Assembly: GCA_009782475.1 (NCBI GenBank)
Contig: WRIZ01000011.1
Location: forward strand, 1-50,840
Origin: Oscillospiraceae bacterium
GTDB taxonomy: Bacteria > Bacillota > Clostridia > Oscillospirales > UBA929
Direction of reading: 5' to 3'
Length of the DNA stretch: 50,840 nt
This document shows positions 48,363-50,840 of the stretch, piece by piece; position 1 is the stretch's first letter, and every line of letters starts with the position of its first letter. The notes under the pieces were generated by a model. The model saw only the letters and a program-made list of their open reading frames with translations, did no database searches and was not told the origin of the DNA. A program made the translations under genes and the position numbers.

Positions 48363-49343
48363 GTGCTTACCAAGAAACGGCTTGCGCTGCTAACCATTTT
48401 CATGACGATGGCTTGCTTTGTTTTGCTGTTGTTTTTGCCCGACAGCATCGCCGGGGAACGGCGGGCGGAAGGCAAGATCATCTTTTTTTCCAAAATCGGG
48501 TTTCTGTCTGTCTGTATCGCCGTTACAATCGCCATGATACTGATATTACTGTTCAAGCGGGAGTTTGTCCGGTGGCAAACTTTTTCCTTCGGCCGCTACA
48601 AATATCTGCTTTTCAATTTGGTCAAGCGCGATTTCGTCTCCCGTTACCGTAAAAGCATCCTCGGCGTCCTGTGGTCGCTGCTCAACCCCTTGCTGACTAT
48701 GCTGGTCATGACAATGGTCTTTTCATTGTTATTCAAGGACACAATCAAGAATTTCCCGGTTTATATGCTAAGCGGGCAGATCATTTATTTGTTTTTCAGC
48801 GAGTCTACCACCAGGGCGATGGGTTCCGTCATTGCGGGCGAGGGTATTATTAAGAAGGTATATGTCCCAAAATATATTTTTCCTGTTTCCAATGTTCTGT
48901 CGTCGCTGACAAATTTAGGATTTTCCCTGCTCGCTTTTCTATTCGTTTTTTTGGTCACCCGCGCTCCGTTTTACTGGACGATGCTGCTTATTCCAATCCC
49001 GATCATTTACACCTTTATTTTTTCCCTCGGTATTGCGATGCTGTTGTCGGCCATGGCAGTATTTTTCCGCGACCTCACCTATTTATACGGCGTCTTTTGT
49101 ATGTTGCTCATGTATCTGTCAGCCATCTTTTATCCGATTTCCACCATCCCGGAGAAATATATGCCGTTCATGGGGCTGAATCCCATATACCAGTATATTG
49201 ATTATTTCCGTAATCTAGTTTTAGTCGGCGAGATTCCCGGGTTGTGGAAAAACGCCGTCTGTATAGGGTTCGCGCTGATCGCGCTCTGCTGTGGCGTGTA
49301 TGTGTTTATGACCAAGCAGGATAAATATATCCTGCACTTATAG
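48363..49343 (+). CDS. ABC-2 type polysaccharide export permease
   Basis: Membrane protein of 326 residues from the Wzm/TagG/RfbA-type export family, which moves lipid-linked glycans such as O-antigen-like polymers or teichoic acid across the membrane. Two extra N-terminal helices (about 10-25 and 40-60) precede the standard six-helix ABC-2 domain. That domain starts at LVKRDFVSRYRKSILGVLWSLLNPL (abbreviated from about residue 91) and contains the typical SAIFYPISTIPEKY near the end. The start is GTG at 48363 with a weak G-rich site upstream. The ATPase gene follows after 12 bp. Confidence 0.92.
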   Translation: MLTKKRLALLTIFMTMACFVLLLFLPDSIAGERRAEGKIIFFSKIGFLSVCIAVTIAMILILLFKREFVRWQTFSFGRYKYLLFNLVKRDFVSRYRKSILGVLWSLLNPLLTMLVMTMVFSLLFKDTIKNFPVYMLSGQIIYLFFSESTTRAMGSVIAGEGIIKKVYVPKYIFPVSNVLSSLTNLGFSLLAFLFVFLVTRAPFYWTMLLIPIPIIYTFIFSLGIAMLLSAMAVFFRDLTYLYGVFCMLLMYLSAIFYPISTIPEKYMPFMGLNPIYQYIDYFRNLVLVGEIPGLWKNAVCIGFALIALCCGVYVFMTKQDKYILHL

Positions 49344-49355
49344 GGAGGCGGCGGA

Positions 49356-50087
49356 ATGGATCAAATCGCTGTTTCGGTTTCCGGCGTCTCCATGATGTTC
49401 AACTTGAGCAAGGACAAGATCAAGGGATTGAAGGAGTATGTCGTCAAGGCTCTGAAACGCCAGTTGTTCTTTGAAGAGTTTTGGGCTCTGAAAAACGTCA
49501 GCTTCACCGTCAATAAAGGCGAGGTTTTCGGCGTAATGGGGCTGAACGGAGCAGGGAAGTCAACCCTGCTGAAAATCATCGCCGGGGTATTCAGACCGAC
49601 AAAAGGTTCGGTGGTTTTGAACGGGGAGTTAACGCCCCTGCTGGAGTTAGGAGCCGGATTCGACCCGGAGTTTTCGGCCAAGGACAACATTTTTATAAAC
49701 GGCGCGATGTTCGGCCACCCGACGAGTTATATGGCCGCCAAATATAGTGAGATCATGGATTTCGCGGAACTTTGGGAGTTTGAGCATGTGGCGGTCAAAA
49801 ATTTCTCGTCCGGTATGGTGGGACGTTTGGGGTTTGCCATAGCGACCAGTGTGCAGCCGGATATTTTGATCGTGGACGAGATTTTGGGCGTGGGCGACTA
49901 TAAATTTCAGGCCAAGTGTGAAGAGCGTATTCATAATATGATAAGCGGCGGGGTGACGGTGCTGTTGGTGTCTCATAACATTAAAACGATCAAGGAAATG
50001 TGTTCGCGCGCGGTGCTGCTGAAAAAAGGCGAGGTTGTGTGTTTGGGCGATGTGGATGAGGTATGCAGGGTATATGGGGAGGGGTGA
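49356..50087 (+). CDS. polysaccharide export ABC ATPase (Wzt/TagH type)
   Basis: A 243-residue ATPase partner of the preceding permease. Walker A is GLNGAGKST, the signature is NFSSGMVGRLGFA (the SSGM form typical of Wzt/TagH proteins), and Walker B is ILIVDEILGVGD. It lacks the C-terminal carbohydrate-recognition domain of the long Wzt proteins, so export probably does not depend on reading a chain-end cap. GGGAGG precedes the ATG. The next gene starts seven bases after its stop, so glycan synthesis genes probably continue beyond the window. Confidence 0.93.
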   Translation: MDQIAVSVSGVSMMFNLSKDKIKGLKEYVVKALKRQLFFEEFWALKNVSFTVNKGEVFGVMGLNGAGKSTLLKIIAGVFRPTKGSVVLNGELTPLLELGAGFDPEFSAKDNIFINGAMFGHPTSYMAAKYSEIMDFAELWEFEHVAVKNFSSGMVGRLGFAIATSVQPDILIVDEILGVGDYKFQAKCEERIHNMISGGVTVLLVSHNIKTIKEMCSRAVLLKKGEVVCLGDVDEVCRVYGEG

Positions 50088-50093
50088 CCGGGG

Positions 50094-50840
50094 ATGAGCA
50101 AATACCTCAAACGACTTAAAAACCGGGTTGCCGCCCATATGACGGCGCACTTTTATTCCCCTGTTCCGAGCATATCCGGGATCAAGAAAGATGAAGGCCG
50201 GATATTCAAACAGGAAGAGGAACTTGCGGGGATCGACCTAAACCGCGAAGAGCAGCTTGAATTGTTTTACACGCTGACAAAACATATTGAAAAGCATCCG
50301 TTTCCGGAAACTAAAAAAGACGGGATCCGGTATTACTTCCAAAACGGCTGGTTTGGGCGGATGGATTCGATTGTGTTGTACGCTATGATATGTGAATATA
50401 AACCTCAAAGGATCATCGAAGTCGGTTCCGGGTTTTCCTCCTGTGTGATGCTGGATGTAAATCAGTTGAATTTTTATGATCAGATCCGGTTGATTTTTAT
50501 CGAGCCATACCCGAAGAGGCTGCTGACCAATGTGACCCCGACAGACAACTATACGCTGCATCAAACAAGGGTGCAGGATACGGAACCTTCGATATACGGC
50601 GAACTGGAAAAAGGGGACATATTGTTTATTGACAGTTCTCATGTATCTAAAATAGGCAGCGATGTGAACTTTCTTTGCTTTGACGTGATACCAAGATTGA
50701 AGAGCGGGGTCATTATCCATTTCCATGATATCGCATGGCCGTTTGAATATTCAAAAACGACGGCGTACGAAGGCTTGGCGTGGAATGAAGCCTATATGCT
50801 GAGAGCGCTGCTGACTGGCAGTACTATGTTGAAAATAAAG
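50094..50840 (+). CDS. class I methyltransferase-like protein (3' end cut by window)
   Basis: An open frame of 249 codons runs to the window end without a stop. After about 110 N-terminal residues comes a Rossmann-type region: RIIEVGSGFSSCVML (motif I), LIFIEPYP, and KGDILFIDSSHV with IPRLKSGVIIHFHDI. This matches the Methyltransf_24 type found in glycan and surface-polymer clusters. GGGAGGGG lies ten bases before the ATG at 50094. It follows the polysaccharide exporter pair by seven bases, so it probably modifies or helps assemble the exported glycan. The full length and C-terminus are unknown. Confidence 0.75.
   Translation, partial: MSKYLKRLKNRVAAHMTAHFYSPVPSISGIKKDEGRIFKQEEELAGIDLNREEQLELFYTLTKHIEKHPFPETKKDGIRYYFQNGWFGRMDSIVLYAMICEYKPQRIIEVGSGFSSCVMLDVNQLNFYDQIRLIFIEPYPKRLLTNVTPTDNYTLHQTRVQDTEPSIYGELEKGDILFIDSSHVSKIGSDVNFLCFDVIPRLKSGVIIHFHDIAWPFEYSKTTAYEGLAWNEAYMLRALLTGSTMLKIK

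Overview
The window looks like a chromosomal segment of a spore-forming Gram-positive Clostridia-type bacterium, probably an uncultured member of the Oscillospiraceae/Ruminococcaceae side. The reasons are: meso-diaminopimelate dehydrogenase, NrdR, S-layer-homology (SLH) surface proteins, a group-specific second type II topoisomerase pair, an ECF transporter, a CwlD/PdaA-type cortex enzyme, a SpoIIID remnant, and strong AGGAGG-type ribosome binding sites. The taxonomy is an inference from gene content only.

Layout. 1-4.9 kb: a SAM methyltransferase, then four reverse-strand, cysteine-rich proteins I do not recognise. 4.9-9.7 kb: parE and parC on the reverse strand. Between them sits a DUF559 nuclease gene enclosed by inverted repeats, and a related gene-less repeat is inserted in frame inside parE. 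9.7-10.6 kb: a PIN toxin/RelB-like antitoxin pair. 10.6-11.8 kb: an HtrA-type membrane protease. 11.9-23.4 kb, forward strand: a small Cys protein, ddh, nrdR, an orphan solute-binding lipoprotein, a SIS protein, a GH4 alpha-galactosidase-like enzyme, an SLH/GLUG surface protein, galE, proA and a MATE exporter. 23.4-24.5 kb: a serine hydrolase on the reverse strand.

24.6-30.4 kb is the most striking part. A cobalamin riboswitch with its own terminator precedes four genes: a membrane-anchored DUF4430 protein, a lipoprotein that joins an alpha/alpha toroid to DUF4430 (the domain plan of animal intrinsic factor and transcobalamin), an EcfT subunit, and one polypeptide fusing both ECF ATPases to an S component. 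I read this as a self-contained cobalamin or corrinoid capture-and-import system. Two heptanucleotide-repeat elements are inserted in frame in the linkers of the fused transporter.

30.4-36 kb, reverse strand: a CwlD-PdaA fusion (muramic-delta-lactam synthesis) and an operon of a secreted FG-GAP-like protein, response regulator, histidine kinase and accessory protein. Both transcription units carry the same 19-bp site about 70-77 bp upstream of their first start codon, suggesting one regulon. 36-40.5 kb, forward strand: a second two-component system, whose kinase has no membrane segments, plus an ABC exporter of the peptide-resistance type.

40.5-50.8 kb: a MalT-like LuxR regulator, a second SLH protein, a GH43 enzyme with an apparently leaderless promoter, tRNA-Pro(GGG), a GH17-like lipoprotein, a decayed spoIIID, and an ABC-2 polysaccharide export pair followed by a methyltransferase-like gene cut off by the window end.
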